This document shows, piece by piece, positions 7,906-16,933 of a stretch of 64,000 nucleotides of DNA (the stretch's first letter is position 1; each line of letters opens with the position of its first letter). The position numbers and the translations under genes were made by a program. The notes beneath the pieces are model-generated. The model saw only the letters and a list, made by a program, of their open reading frames with translations, did no database searches and was not told where the DNA came from. This DNA is from Streptomyces sp. PR69 (GTDB lineage: Bacteria > Actinomycetota > Actinomycetes > Streptomycetales > Streptomycetaceae). Where the stretch lies: positions 280,444 to 344,443 of the forward strand of contig NZ_JAOWCB010000003.1 in NCBI RefSeq assembly GCF_026420845.1, read 5' to 3'.

Positions 7906-8847
7906 ATGGGGGCTGGGCACGATCACGGGCATACGCACGACGGGCGGCCGCCCAGCGGCACCGCGGGCGCCGCTTACCGGAGCCGGCTGCGCATCGCGCT
8001 CGCGATCACACTCAGTGTGATGGTCGTCGAGGTCGTCGGCGGTGTGCTGGCCAACTCTCTCGCCCTGATCGCGGACGCGGCCCATATGGCGACGGACGCG
8101 GTGGGGCTCGGCATGGCGCTGCTCGCGATCCACTTCGCCAACCGGCCCGCAGGGCTGAACCGCACCTTCGGCTTCGCACGGGCGGAGATCCTCGCCGCTC
8201 TGGCGAACTGCCTGCTGCTGCTCGGCGTCGGCGGCTATCTGCTGTACGAGGCGGTGCAGCGGTTCATCACTCCGGCGGAGACCAAGGGCGGGCTGACGAT
8301 CGCGTTCGCCGCGGTCGGCCTGGTCGCCAATATGATCTCGCTCTCCCTGCTGGTACGGGGGCAGAAGGAGAGCCTCAACGTCCGCGGGGCCTATCTGGAG
8401 GTGCTCGCCGACGCCCTGGGCTCGGTGGCCGTGCTGATCTCGGCCGGGGTCATCCTCGCCACCGGCTGGCAGGCGGCCGACCCGATCGCCTCTCTCGTCA
8501 TCGGTCTGATGATCGTTCCGCGCACGCTCAAGCTGCTGCGCGAGACGATAGACGTCCTGCTGGAGGCGGCTCCGAAGGGCGTCGACATGGCCGAGGTGCG
8601 GGAGCACATCCTTCAGCTGCCCGGGGTGGAGGGTCTGCACGATCTGCACGCCTGGACAATCACCTCGGGTATGCCGGTGCTCTCCGCCCATGTGGTGGTC
8701 AGCCCCGAGGTTCTCGACGCGATCGGCCACGAGAAGATGCTGCATGATCTTCAGGGCTGTCTGGGCGACCACTTCGACGTGGAACACTGCACCTTCCAGC
8801 TTGAGCCAGCCGGTCATGCGGCCCATGAGGCGCGGCTCTGTCACTGA
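7906..8847 (+). CDS. Cation diffusion facilitator, CzcD-like metal exporter
   Basis: A 313-aa inner membrane metal/proton antiporter with a His-rich N-terminus (HDHGHTHD) and six membrane segments. The intramembrane metal site of TM2 is HMATD, as in zinc exporters, but the TM5 half-site reads EVLAD instead of the usual HxxxD, which may shift specificity. The cytoplasmic C-terminal domain (from about residue 215) has the HDLHAWTI metal-binding strand and ends in a His-containing tail. ATG at 7906 with GGGGAGG 7 nt upstream. It appears monocistronic, and a palindrome about 110 bp upstream may control it. Confidence 0.9.
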   Translation: MGAGHDHGHTHDGRPPSGTAGAAYRSRLRIALAITLSVMVVEVVGGVLANSLALIADAAHMATDAVGLGMALLAIHFANRPAGLNRTFGFARAEILAALANCLLLLGVGGYLLYEAVQRFITPAETKGGLTIAFAAVGLVANMISLSLLVRGQKESLNVRGAYLEVLADALGSVAVLISAGVILATGWQAADPIASLVIGLMIVPRTLKLLRETIDVLLEAAPKGVDMAEVREHILQLPGVEGLHDLHAWTITSGMPVLSAHVVVSPEVLDAIGHEKMLHDLQGCLGDHFDVEHCTFQLEPAGHAAHEARLCH

Positions 8848-8892
8848 CGGCCGGTTCCGTCACCAACGGCCGGTTCTGTCACCGACGGCCGA
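8838..8892 (+). repeat. 19-bp tandem repeat overlapping a CDF stop codon
   Basis: Three consecutive units of CTGTCAC-type sequence with the core ACGGCCGGTT follow each other with a 19-20 bp period (about 8838-8857, 8858-8876, 8877-8892, the last partial and diverged). The first unit includes the CDF stop codon. Each copy contains the short palindrome CGGCCG. It may be a relic of slippage or a transcription-termination feature. Confidence 0.6.
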
Positions 8893-9037
8893 CGACGACC
8901 GCACAAGCGTCAACTGCGCGTCTCTCACACCACCCGGGACGGTGAAACCGGTGCGGTTTCCCGCACTGTCGAAGTACGGACAAGCCGCTTTTGTACGGCA
9001 GACTGAGCGGGCCCCAGGACCGAAGTGAAGGATGGGT

Positions 9038-9631
9038 ATGCCGACCACACCAGCCACCGCGGCGAACAGTCCGTCGAACGGCGCACCGGAAGCGATCCTG
9101 CTCGAACTGGTCGATGAGCACGGCAACACCATCGGCACCGCGGAGAAGCTCGCCGCGCATCGGGCGCCCGGGCAGCTGCACCGGGCGTTCTCCGTGTTCC
9201 TCTTCGACGAACAGGGGCGGCTGCTGCTCCAGCGCCGCGCACTGGGGAAGTACCACTCCCCCGGCGTCTGGTCGAACACCTGCTGCGGGCACCCCTATCC
9301 CGGCGAGGCGCCGTTCACGGCGGCCGCCCGGCGCACCTTCGAGGAGCTGCGGGTGTCGCCGTCGCTGCTGGCGGAGGCGGGCACGGTCCGCTACAACCAC
9401 CCCGACCCGGATTCGGGGCTGGTGGAGCAGGAGTTCAACCATCTCTTCGTGGGTCTGGTGCAGTCCCCTCCGCGACCCGACCCGGACGAGGTCGGCGAGA
9501 CGGCCTTCGTCACCCCGGGGGAGCTGGCCGAGCTGCATGCCGACGCCCCGTTCTCGGCGTGGTTCATGACCGTGCTCGATGCGGCGCGGCCGGCGATCAG
9601 GGAGCTGACGGGGCCGTCCGGGGGCTGGTGA
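9038..9631 (+). CDS. idi: Isopentenyl-diphosphate delta-isomerase, type 1
   Basis: A 197-aa Nudix-fold enzyme interconverting isopentenyl and dimethylallyl diphosphate for isoprenoid synthesis, which in Streptomyces starts from the MEP pathway. The catalytic Cys sits in SNTCCGHP and the catalytic Glu in EQEFNH, and the Nudix-like segment AARRTFEEL follows; His and Glu metal ligands are present. Of two ATGs six bases apart (9032 and 9038), the second is chosen because GAAGG at 9027-9031 abuts the first. The 3' end overlaps the convergent ATPase gene by 35 bp. Single-gene transcription unit. Confidence 0.95.
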   Translation: MPTTPATAANSPSNGAPEAILLELVDEHGNTIGTAEKLAAHRAPGQLHRAFSVFLFDEQGRLLLQRRALGKYHSPGVWSNTCCGHPYPGEAPFTAAARRTFEELRVSPSLLAEAGTVRYNHPDPDSGLVEQEFNHLFVGLVQSPPRPDPDEVGETAFVTPGELAELHADAPFSAWFMTVLDAARPAIRELTGPSGGW

Positions 9632-10103
9632 GCGGGTCCGCCGTACGAGACGGCGCGGCCGCGAGCGGCAGCGCCGCCCAGATGATCTTGCCACCGTTCG
9701 CCGTGTGCTCGACATCGCAGGTGCCGCCCGCCTCAAGGGTGATCTCACGGACGAGCAGCAGCCCGCGGCCGCCCGTCTGGCCGTAGTCCGTCTCCAGTGG
9801 TTTGGGCCGGTAGGGGTGGTTGTCCTCGACGGCCACCCTGATCCAGTCGGGCGAGACGGCGACCTCCACCGCGATCTGGGGCGACAGCAGAGCCGCGTGC
9901 CGTACGGCGTTGGTGACCAGCTCGGAGAGGATCAGCAGCAGCCCCTGGAGGAGGTCGTCCCGGACGGGCACGGCCTGGCGGGCCAGCAGATCCCGTACGG
10001 CGTGTCTGGCATGGGGGACGGACACCTCGACCGCGGGGACGGTGAACCGCCACACTCCCTCGTCCGCCGACGGCCGGGCTGGGACGCTCCCGCGGCTCTC
10101 CAT
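9597..10103 (-). CDS. RsbW-like ATP-binding regulatory protein
   Basis: A 168-aa protein of the histidine-kinase-like ATPase fold without a phosphorylatable His, like the many small anti-sigma or BldD-era regulators of Streptomyces. The N box reads ELVTNAVRHA, the G1 box is VEDNHPY (the usual DxG is degraded) and the G2 box is GRGLLLV. Such proteins act as serine kinases on anti-sigma antagonists or simply bind partners. The ATG at 10103 was chosen over an upstream GTG because homologous sequence begins about here. Its tail is antisense to the end of idi, so the two transcripts could interfere. Confidence 0.75.
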   Translation of the reverse strand: MESRGSVPARPSADEGVWRFTVPAVEVSVPHARHAVRDLLARQAVPVRDDLLQGLLLILSELVTNAVRHAALLSPQIAVEVAVSPDWIRVAVEDNHPYRPKPLETDYGQTGGRGLLLVREITLEAGGTCDVEHTANGGKIIWAALPLAAAPSRTADPLTSPRTAPSAP

Positions 10104-10267
10104 CGTCTGGCACCCACCCTCGCTTCGAGGCCACTGACCACCGGGTAACAAGTGTTGGGAGGGTGTTGGTCCATACCGGGCACCTGAACAGAAGTCAGCG
10201 TCTATCGACGCCTTTTGATCAGGTGTGTACGACAGGGCGAGTTGCGCGACCGATGTTGGTCGTCTTC

Positions 10268-10867
10268 TCATCGCTCCGGATTGATTGGTTTATCCGGTCG
10301 CTCGACCATGCCGATGACCCGCCGTCCGCCGAGGCCGACCGCGATCAGCCCGAGCCCGTCGAACAGCAGCGCGAGCGAGAAGAAGGTGCCCAGCACATAG
10401 CGGCTGCTCTCCGGCCAGTTGCCGAGCACCAGAATGCCCAGCAGCAGCCCGAAGGCGCCCTGCACCAGCGTCCAGCCGAACTGCGGCCCGCGCACCACCA
10501 CGCTGCCCACCAGCCGGAAGAGGCCGCCGGTGAGGAAGAGCAGGGCGGCGAACATCGTCAGCGCCTCCGCCGAACCCTCCGGATGGCGGATGACGACCAC
10601 ACCGGCCGCGATATTGAGCGCCGCGACCACCACGGCCAGCCAGAAGAAGCTGCTGCCGCGCGACTGCACCGCCTGGAGCAGTCCGACCAGTCCGCCGATC
10701 AGCAGCAGCCAGCCGAAGAGCAGCATCGAGGTCAGAGTCGCCGCAGCGGTGTAGACGAGCCCCACGAGCCCGCCGATCACCAGGATCGCGCCGAGCAGCG
10801 CAAGCCAGCCGAAGCTGCGGCTGAGCCTTCTGCCGTCCCAGGCGGAATCGGTCACGGGGTCAGCCAT
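10268..10867 (-). CDS. HdeD family membrane protein
   Basis: A 199-aa membrane protein (DUF308/HdeD) with six predicted helices arranged as repeated two-helix units such as LLLIGGLVGLLQAV. The N- and C-termini are hydrophilic. The family is linked to acid resistance in enteric bacteria; its role in Streptomyces is not defined. ATG at 10867 with GAGGAGG 5 nt upstream. It is transcribed divergently from the enoyl-CoA hydratase gene and shares a 74-bp control region holding a 14-bp palindrome. Confidence 0.85.
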   Translation of the reverse strand: MADPVTDSAWDGRRLSRSFGWLALLGAILVIGGLVGLVYTAAATLTSMLLFGWLLLIGGLVGLLQAVQSRGSSFFWLAVVVAALNIAAGVVVIRHPEGSAEALTMFAALLFLTGGLFRLVGSVVVRGPQFGWTLVQGAFGLLLGILVLGNWPESSRYVLGTFFSLALLFDGLGLIAVGLGGRRVIGMVERPDKPINPER

Positions 10868-10902
10868 CGACGCCTCCTCGCAGCAGCGCACCAGCCCCTT
10901 CC

Positions 10903-10916
10903 TGATCGTACGATCA
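10903..10916. promoter_or_regulatory. 14-bp palindromic operator candidate
   Basis: TGATCGTACGATCA is a perfect palindrome in the 74-bp gap between two divergent genes. It overlaps the expected -35 region of the enoyl-CoA hydratase promoter, whose -10 TAGCAT lies at 10928-10933, and the leader of the HdeD gene. A dimeric repressor is a reasonable guess, with no candidate encoded nearby. Confidence 0.45.
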
Positions 10917-10940
10917 CATCGCCCGGATAGCATCCGGCGC

Positions 10941-11684
10941 ATGGAGCCCGAGCTGCAGCACACCGTCGCCGACGGCACGGCCACCGTCGTCATCAGCAAC
11001 CCAGCGAAGCGCAACGCCATGACCGCCGGCATGTGGCGCGCCCTGCCCCCGCTGCTCGACGGGCTCGCCGCGGACCGCCGTGTGCGGGCGCTCGTGCTGA
11101 CCGGCGCGGGCGACACCTTCTGCGCCGGGGCCGACATCTCGGCGCTGCGCGCACCCGGCGAGGAGCAGCAGCGGCTGGCGGTGCTGGCCGAGGAGGCGCT
11201 GGCCGCCTTCCCCAAGCCCACGCTGGCCGCGGTGCGGGGCTACTGCGTGGGCGGCGGCAGCCAGCTCGCGGCGGCCTGCGATCTGCGGTTCGCCGAGGAG
11301 GGGGCGCTGTTCGGGGTGACCCCGGCCAAGCTGGGGATCGTCTATCCCGCCTCGTCGACCCGGCGGCTGGTCGCGCTGGTGGGTCCTTCCGCCGCCAAGT
11401 ATCTGCTCTTCTCGGGCGAGTTGATCGGCGTCGAGCGGGCGCTGCGGACCGGCCTGGTGGACGAGGTGCTGCCGTCCGGCGCGCTGGACAAGCGGGTCGC
11501 GGAGTTCACCCGGGTGCTGACCGCGCGCTCCCAGCTCACCCAGGCGGCCGCCAAGGAGTTCGCGGCGGGCCGGGACGACCGCGAGGCGCACTGGGCGGAG
11601 CAGGCCCGCGGCAGCGGCGACACCGCGGAGGGCGTCGCCGCGTTCCTGGAGCGCCGGGCGCCGCGCTTCGACTGGTCTGTGTGA
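10941..11684 (+). CDS. Enoyl-CoA hydratase/isomerase family protein
   Basis: A 247-aa crotonase-fold enzyme acting on acyl-CoA thioesters. The first oxyanion-hole segment is CAGADISAL near residue 55 and the second is GYCVGGGSQLAAACDLRF near 95. At the usual second catalytic position the sequence is LGIVYPASS, so the Glu pair of true hydratases is not clearly present and an isomerase or other crotonase activity is possible. The ATG lies 7 nt after a -10 TAGCAT, so the mRNA is probably leaderless. It stands alone, not in an operon with other beta-oxidation genes. Confidence 0.85.
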   Translation: MEPELQHTVADGTATVVISNPAKRNAMTAGMWRALPPLLDGLAADRRVRALVLTGAGDTFCAGADISALRAPGEEQQRLAVLAEEALAAFPKPTLAAVRGYCVGGGSQLAAACDLRFAEEGALFGVTPAKLGIVYPASSTRRLVALVGPSAAKYLLFSGELIGVERALRTGLVDEVLPSGALDKRVAEFTRVLTARSQLTQAAAKEFAAGRDDREAHWAEQARGSGDTAEGVAAFLERRAPRFDWSV

Positions 11685-11766
11685 GACCGTCCACACGGCT
11701 GCGGCGGCCGCCGTCCGGCGGGTCGCTCCCCTGTGACGGCCCGGCGGCCGGGGCCGCCGCCCCTGC

Positions 11767-12429
11767 TCAGCCCCGCGCGGCCGCCGCCTCCTTCTCGTCC
11801 TTCCCCGCCTCGGCCCTGCGCCGCCAGTAGTCGACGACCTCGGCCGGGGCCTTCTCCGGTGAGCCCGCGTCATACGGGGGCTGCGGGTCGTACTCGGTGA
11901 GCAGCTGCACGGACTGGGCGGTGAAGTCCCCGGAGACCCGGCCGAGGAGGTGCAGGGCCATGTCGATGCCCGAGGAGACGCCGGCGGCCGTGACGTACCT
12001 GCCGTCGAAGACCACCCGCTCCCCCGTGGCCTCGACGCCGAAGCGGCGCAGCTCGTCCATCGCCAGCCAGTGTGTGGTGGCCCGGCGGCCGGTCAGCAGG
12101 CCCGCCCCGGCCAGCACCAGGGAGCCGGTGCACACCGAGGTGGTCCAGGCCGAGGTGGCGTCGACCGCCTTCAGCCAGTCCGTGACGGTCTTGTCGCGCA
12201 TGGCCGCACGGGAGCCGGGGCCGCCCGGCACCAGCACGATGTCCGGGGATCCCACCTCGTCGAGGGCGCGGTCGGCGACCAGCGCCAGGCTGCCCTGGTC
12301 GCCCCGGACCGGCCCCCTCTCCTTGGCGGTGAACACGGTTTCGGAGCCGGGCAGCCGGCCCAGCAGCTCATAGGGGCCGACGGCATCGAGGGCAGTGAAC
12401 CTGTCGTACAGCAGTATGGCGATCTGCAT
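11767..12429 (-). CDS. DJ-1/PfpI family protein, isonitrile-hydratase-like
   Basis: A 220-aa glutamine amidotransferase-like protein. The nucleophile elbow TTSVCTGSLVLAGAGLL near residue 97 holds the Cys, with Asp/Glu of FTALDAVGPYELL near the N-terminus; this layout matches the InhA/GlxA-N subfamily rather than chaperone DJ-1. The enzyme may hydrate isonitriles or act on small aldehydes. It lies 30 bases downstream of the GlxA-type regulator gene in the same direction and is probably its target and co-transcribed. ATG at 12429 follows GAAAGGAAC. The Lys/Glu-rich tail is not part of the fold. Confidence 0.88.
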   Translation of the reverse strand: MQIAILLYDRFTALDAVGPYELLGRLPGSETVFTAKERGPVRGDQGSLALVADRALDEVGSPDIVLVPGGPGSRAAMRDKTVTDWLKAVDATSAWTTSVCTGSLVLAGAGLLTGRRATTHWLAMDELRRFGVEATGERVVFDGRYVTAAGVSSGIDMALHLLGRVSGDFTAQSVQLLTEYDPQPPYDAGSPEKAPAEVVDYWRRRAEAGKDEKEAAAARG

Positions 12430-12459
12430 CGCGTTCCTTTCGGTTCAGCGGTCATCGGT

Positions 12460-13446
12460 TCAAGGGGATTCGGCGTGTGCGGGGACGGGGCCGCGGAAGC
12501 GGCGGCGGTACTCCGCGGGCGCGGCCCCGAGGGTTCTGACGAAAGCGCGGCGCATCGCCTCCGGCGTGCCGTAGCCGCAGGCCCGCGAGATCTCCTCGAC
12601 GCCGTCGCGGGAGTCCTCCAGCAGCCTCCTGGCGTGTTCAAGACGGACCCGCTCGACATAGCGCCCCGGCGTCATGCCGGTCTCGGCCTGGAAGGCGCGG
12701 GCGAAGTGCCGGGGCGAGAGCCGCGCACGGGCGGCCAGCGCCTCGACCGACAGATCGCCCCCGGGATGCTCGCTGATCCAGCGCTGCACCTCGCGCAGCG
12801 GCTCCCGGCGGGCGGTCTGCGCGGCGAGCTGGGCGCTGAACTGCGCCTGGTTGCCCGGTCTGCGCAGAAAGACCACCAGGACGCGGGCGACGGCGAGCGC
12901 CGCCTCCCGGCCGTGGTCCTCCTCGACCAGGGCGAGAGCCAGATCGATGCCCGCGGTGACCCCGGCGGAGGTGGCGATCTCCCCGTCCCTGACGAAGATC
13001 GGGTCCGGGTGCACGTCCACCTCCGGATGGCGGCGTGCGAGGCGGTCGCAGTGCGCCCAGTGAGTGGTCGCCCGGCGGCCGTCGAGCAGCCCCGCCTCGG
13101 CCAGCAGCAGGGCCCCGGTGCACACGGACAGCAACCGCTGGGCCCGGGGGGCGTGTTCGCGCAGCCAGTCGATCAGCCGCGGGTCGGGCGTACGGGTGCC
13201 CTCGCCTCCGGGGACGAGCAGCGTGTGCTCCACCTCGGCCTCGGCGAGCGGCATGTCCGGCGTCAGCCGCAGTCCGCTGGCGGTGCGGACGGGCGCTCCG
13301 TCGAGCGAGGCGGTGCGGATCGGGTACGCGTCGGCGTCGGCGTCGCCGGTGAAGTGGCCGGCGGCGGAGAACACCTCCACGGGCCCCGTGACATCCAGGC
13401 TCTGCACATCGTCGAAGAGGACGACGAGGACGGGTCGCTTCGTCAT
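12460..13446 (-). CDS. GlxA family transcriptional regulator (DJ-1 domain plus AraC HTH)
   Basis: A 328-aa regulator with an N-terminal DJ-1-like ligand domain (residues 1-170; LFDDVQSLDVTGPVEVF, LLSVCTGALLLAEAGLL) and a C-terminal AraC-type pair of helix-turn-helix motifs (from about 215: LSVEALAARARLSPRHFARA and ISRACGYGTPEAMRRAFV). The Cys of the DJ-1 elbow is kept. The ATG at 13446 has GAAGGA 7 nt upstream, which favours it over upstream alternatives. It is followed closely by a gene for a free-standing DJ-1 enzyme of the same fold, suggesting that the two share a ligand. Confidence 0.92.
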   Translation of the reverse strand: MTKRPVLVVLFDDVQSLDVTGPVEVFSAAGHFTGDADADAYPIRTASLDGAPVRTASGLRLTPDMPLAEAEVEHTLLVPGGEGTRTPDPRLIDWLREHAPRAQRLLSVCTGALLLAEAGLLDGRRATTHWAHCDRLARRHPEVDVHPDPIFVRDGEIATSAGVTAGIDLALALVEEDHGREAALAVARVLVVFLRRPGNQAQFSAQLAAQTARREPLREVQRWISEHPGGDLSVEALAARARLSPRHFARAFQAETGMTPGRYVERVRLEHARRLLEDSRDGVEEISRACGYGTPEAMRRAFVRTLGAAPAEYRRRFRGPVPAHAESP

Positions 13447-13585
13447 GGCTTCATCCTTCGCGGGCGCGTGGATGGCCGCAATGACGAAGACCCCACCTTT
13501 CCTGCCGTCCCTCGCGTGCCCGCAGCGCCTCCGGGCGGCTTCCGGGGGGCTTCCGACCGTACCAACCAGTCGGTAGCGTGCAGTC

Positions 13586-14449
13586 ATGACCACTCTGCCC
13601 GCGCGCGCCGGACGGCGCTGCCACAATGTGCTCAACCCGCTGCACTCGACCGTGTACTTCTCGCCCGACTACGAGAAGGAGATGGCCCGGCTCGGACTTG
13701 AGGGCTGGGGTCCCGCCTACTTCGCGTCGCGGTCCGCCGCCATGGGCGCGGTCGGGCCTGGCGCGGTCACCGCGGCCTTCTACAACTTCAGCCATGAGGC
13801 GATCGCCCGGCACCTGCCCGCCGCCTGGTCGCAGGCCGCCCCCGAAGAGGTGCTCGCCGCCCGGCTGCGCGCCGTGGACGCCACCCTGCGGCGGCTGCTC
13901 GGCGAGGACGTCATCTCCTCCCCCGAGCTCGCCGAGGCCGCGCGGCTCGCGCTGCGCGCCGCCGAGGCGTGCACCCGCCACGCCCGCCCGCTGTACGCGG
14001 CGCACGCCGACCTGCCCGTGCCCACCGAGCCCCATCTCGCGTACTGGCACGCCGCCACCCTGCTGCGCGAGCACCGCGGGGACGGCCATGTCGCCGCGCT
14101 GATGTCCCTCGGCCTCGATCCCCTGGAGGCGCTGGTGAGCCACACCGCCACCGGCAAGGGCATGAACCCTCAGTGGGTCCTGACGACCCGCGGCTGGCAG
14201 TCCGCCGACTGGGAGGCCGCGCAGGAGCGGCTGCGGGCGCGCGGACTGCTCGACGGCGACGGCGAGCTGACGGACGAGGGCACGGCCCTGCGGGCGGAGC
14301 TGGAGGACCTGACGGACCGGTTGGACGCGGCTCCGTACGAGCACCTGGGCACGGACGGCGTGGAGCGGCTGACCGAGCTGGGGCGCGGTTATCTGGTGAC
14401 GGCCGCGGCGGCCGGGGCGTTCCCGGAGGATCTGCTCGGCAAGGGCTGA
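13586..14449 (+). CDS. SCO6745 family protein
   Basis: A 287-aa soluble protein of a family common in actinobacteria, also called SalK-like in ligand-regulated clusters. It begins with CHNVLNPLHSTVYFSPDY and is mostly helical with a winged-helix-like C-terminal part (QERLRARGLLDGDGELTDEG). No catalytic motif is evident and the function is unknown. The ATG is only 6 nt after a -10 TAGCGT (13574-13579), so a leaderless transcript is likely. The divergent neighbour is the GlxA-type regulator gene, 139 bp away, which could control it. Confidence 0.85.
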   Translation: MTTLPARAGRRCHNVLNPLHSTVYFSPDYEKEMARLGLEGWGPAYFASRSAAMGAVGPGAVTAAFYNFSHEAIARHLPAAWSQAAPEEVLAARLRAVDATLRRLLGEDVISSPELAEAARLALRAAEACTRHARPLYAAHADLPVPTEPHLAYWHAATLLREHRGDGHVAALMSLGLDPLEALVSHTATGKGMNPQWVLTTRGWQSADWEAAQERLRARGLLDGDGELTDEGTALRAELEDLTDRLDAAPYEHLGTDGVERLTELGRGYLVTAAAAGAFPEDLLGKG

Positions 14450-14557
14450 CGCCGGGCGCGACGGGCCGCGCGGACGGGGGCGCGCGACACGCCGCCCTGC
14501 CGCGCGGCACAATGCACTCTCAAGCACAGCCAGCGTGAGAAGGCGAGTCGGGACACC

Positions 14558-16933
14558 GTGACGACGTCCATCGAAGGCAGGATCGCCGAGGAGCTCGGCG
14601 TACGGGAGCGGCAGGTGAAGGCGGCCGTCGAGCTGCTCGACGGCGGGGCGACCGTGCCGTTCATCGCGCGCTACCGCAAGGAAGCGACCGAGATGCTCGA
14701 CGATGCGCAGCTGCGCACGCTTGAGGAGCGGCTGCGGTATCTGCGGGAGCTTCAGGAGCGGCGGACCGCGATCCTCGACTCCATCCGTGAGCAGGGCAAG
14801 CTGGACGATGCGCTGCAGGCGCAGATCCTGGCCGCCGAGACCAAGGCGCGGCTGGAGGACATCTATCTGCCGTTCAAGCCGAAGCGGCGGACCAAGGCGC
14901 AGATCGCGCGGGAGGCGGGTCTTGAGCCGCTGGCCGAGGGCCTGCTGGGCGATCCGTCCGTGGAGCCGCTCGCCGCCGCGGCGGCGTTCGTGGACGCGGA
15001 CAAGGGCGTCGCGGACGCGGCCGCCGCGCTGGAGGGCGCACGGGCGATTCTGACGGAGCGTTTCTCCGAGGACGCCGATCTGATCGGCGAGCTGCGTGAG
15101 CGGATGTGGACGCACGGGCGGCTCGCGGCGAAGGTGCGGGAGGGCAAAGAGGAGGCGGGCGCGAAGTTCGCCGACTACTTCGACTTCGCCGAGCCGTTCA
15201 CCGAACTGCCCTCGCACCGGGTGCTCGCGATGTTCCGCGGCGAGAAGGAGGAGATCCTCGACCTGGTGCTGGAGCCGGAGGAGCCCGGTGACGGGCCTGC
15301 CGAGGGGTCGGCGTACGAGGCAATCGTCGCCGCCCGCTTCTCCATCGCCGACCGGGGGCGTCCGGCCGACAAGTGGCTGAAGGACACGGTGCGGTGGGCC
15401 TGGCGGACGAAGATCCAGGTGCACCTGGGGATCGATCTGCGGACGCGGCTGCGTACGGCCGCCGAGGACGAGGCGGTACGGGTCTTCGCCGCGAACCTGC
15501 GGGATCTGCTGCTCGCCGCGCCCGCGGGCACGCGCGCCACGCTGGGCCTCGACCCCGGCTTCCGCACCGGCGTCAAGGTCGCCGTGGTCGACGCGACCGG
15601 CAAGGTCGTGGCCACGGACACCATCTACCCGCACGTTCCGGCCAACAAGTGGGACGAGTCCCTGGCGACGCTGGCGCGGCTGGCGAAGCAGCACGCGGTC
15701 GAACTGGTGGCGATCGGCAACGGCACGGCGTCGCGGGAGACCGACAAGCTGGCGGGCGAACTGTGCGCCCGGCACCCGGAGCTGAAGCTCACCAAGGTGA
15801 TGGTCTCGGAGGCGGGAGCGTCCGTCTATTCGGCCTCCGCGTTCGCCTCGCAGGAGCTGCCGGACCTCGATGTTTCACTGCGCGGGGCCGTGTCGATCGC
15901 CCGGCGGCTGCAGGACCCGCTGGCCGAGCTGGTGAAGATCGACCCCAAGTCGATCGGCGTGGGCCAGTATCAGCACGACCTGTCCGAGGTGAAGCTGTCG
16001 CGCTCGCTTGACGCGGTGGTGGAGGACTGTGTGAACGGCGTCGGCGTCGACGTCAACACCGCGTCCGCGCCGCTGCTGTCCCGGGTGTCCGGCATCGGGG
16101 CGGGCCTCGCGGAGAACATCGTCGCCCACCGCGACTCGAACGGACCCTTCCGCTCCCGGAAGGCGCTGAAGGACGTGGCGCGGCTGGGCCCGAAGGCGTA
16201 CGAGCAGTGCGCGGGCTTTCTGCGCATCCGCGGCGGGGACGATCCGCTGGACGCGTCCAGCGTGCACCCGGAGGCATACCCGGTGGTGCGGTCGATGGTG
16301 AAGAAGTCGGGCGGCGAGGTCGCCTCGCTGATCGGCAACACGGCGGTGCTGCGGTCGCTGAAGCCGGGCGACTTCGTGGACGACACCTTCGGCCTGCCGA
16401 CGGTGACGGACATCCTCCGCGAGCTGGAGAAGCCGGGCCGCGACCCGCGGCCCGCCTTCAAGACGGCCTCCTTCAAGGAGGGCGTGGAGAAGATCGGCGA
16501 TCTGACGCCGGGGATGGTCCTGGAGGGCGTCGTGACGAACGTCGCGGCCTTCGGGGCGTTCGTGGACGTCGGTGTGCACCAGGACGGGCTGGTCCATGTC
16601 TCCGCGATGTCCAAGACCTTTGTGAAGGACCCGCGGGATGTGGTCAAGCCCGGCGACGTCGTCAAGGTGAAGGTCCTGGACGTCGACATCCCGCGCAAGC
16701 GGATCTCGCTGACGCTGCGGCTCGACGACGAGGCCGCGGGGGCGGGAGGCGGCGGCCGTCCGCCGAAGCAGCGGCAGGGCGGCGGGGGGCGCGAGCGCGA
16801 CCGCCGCGGCGGCACTGGCTCCGGCGGCGGAGGCGGCGGGCGGCCGGGGCCCGCGCCCGCGAACAGCGCGATGGCCGACGCGCTGCGCAAGGCGGGTCTG
16901 CTGGACGGGGGCCGGGGGCGCGGCCGCCGCTGA
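14558..16933 (+). CDS. tex: Tex family RNA-binding protein
   Basis: A 791-aa protein matching the full Tex architecture: N-terminal helical domain with the VPFIARYRKEATEMLDD segment, a YqgF-like RNase H fold (LGLDPGFRTGVKVAVVDATG near residue 330), helix-hairpin-helix motifs (GVDVNTASAPLLSRVSGIG) and a C-terminal S1 domain (GMVLEGVVTNVAAFGAFVD). Streptomyces copies end in a Gly/Arg-rich tail, and here the last 60 residues are such an RGG-like sequence. Tex proteins act in transcription and tolerance of stress at the level of RNA polymerase and RNA. The GTG start follows GAGAAGG at some distance. Transcribed alone. Confidence 0.95.
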   Translation: MTTSIEGRIAEELGVRERQVKAAVELLDGGATVPFIARYRKEATEMLDDAQLRTLEERLRYLRELQERRTAILDSIREQGKLDDALQAQILAAETKARLEDIYLPFKPKRRTKAQIAREAGLEPLAEGLLGDPSVEPLAAAAAFVDADKGVADAAAALEGARAILTERFSEDADLIGELRERMWTHGRLAAKVREGKEEAGAKFADYFDFAEPFTELPSHRVLAMFRGEKEEILDLVLEPEEPGDGPAEGSAYEAIVAARFSIADRGRPADKWLKDTVRWAWRTKIQVHLGIDLRTRLRTAAEDEAVRVFAANLRDLLLAAPAGTRATLGLDPGFRTGVKVAVVDATGKVVATDTIYPHVPANKWDESLATLARLAKQHAVELVAIGNGTASRETDKLAGELCARHPELKLTKVMVSEAGASVYSASAFASQELPDLDVSLRGAVSIARRLQDPLAELVKIDPKSIGVGQYQHDLSEVKLSRSLDAVVEDCVNGVGVDVNTASAPLLSRVSGIGAGLAENIVAHRDSNGPFRSRKALKDVARLGPKAYEQCAGFLRIRGGDDPLDASSVHPEAYPVVRSMVKKSGGEVASLIGNTAVLRSLKPGDFVDDTFGLPTVTDILRELEKPGRDPRPAFKTASFKEGVEKIGDLTPGMVLEGVVTNVAAFGAFVDVGVHQDGLVHVSAMSKTFVKDPRDVVKPGDVVKVKVLDVDIPRKRISLTLRLDDEAAGAGGGGRPPKQRQGGGGRERDRRGGTGSGGGGGGRPGPAPANSAMADALRKAGLLDGGRGRGRR

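Noticed and set aside
13451..15775. A 774-codon open frame on the minus strand
   Set aside because: It is antisense to the SCO6745-type and tex genes, both of which have clear family motifs; the composition is that of a shadow frame.
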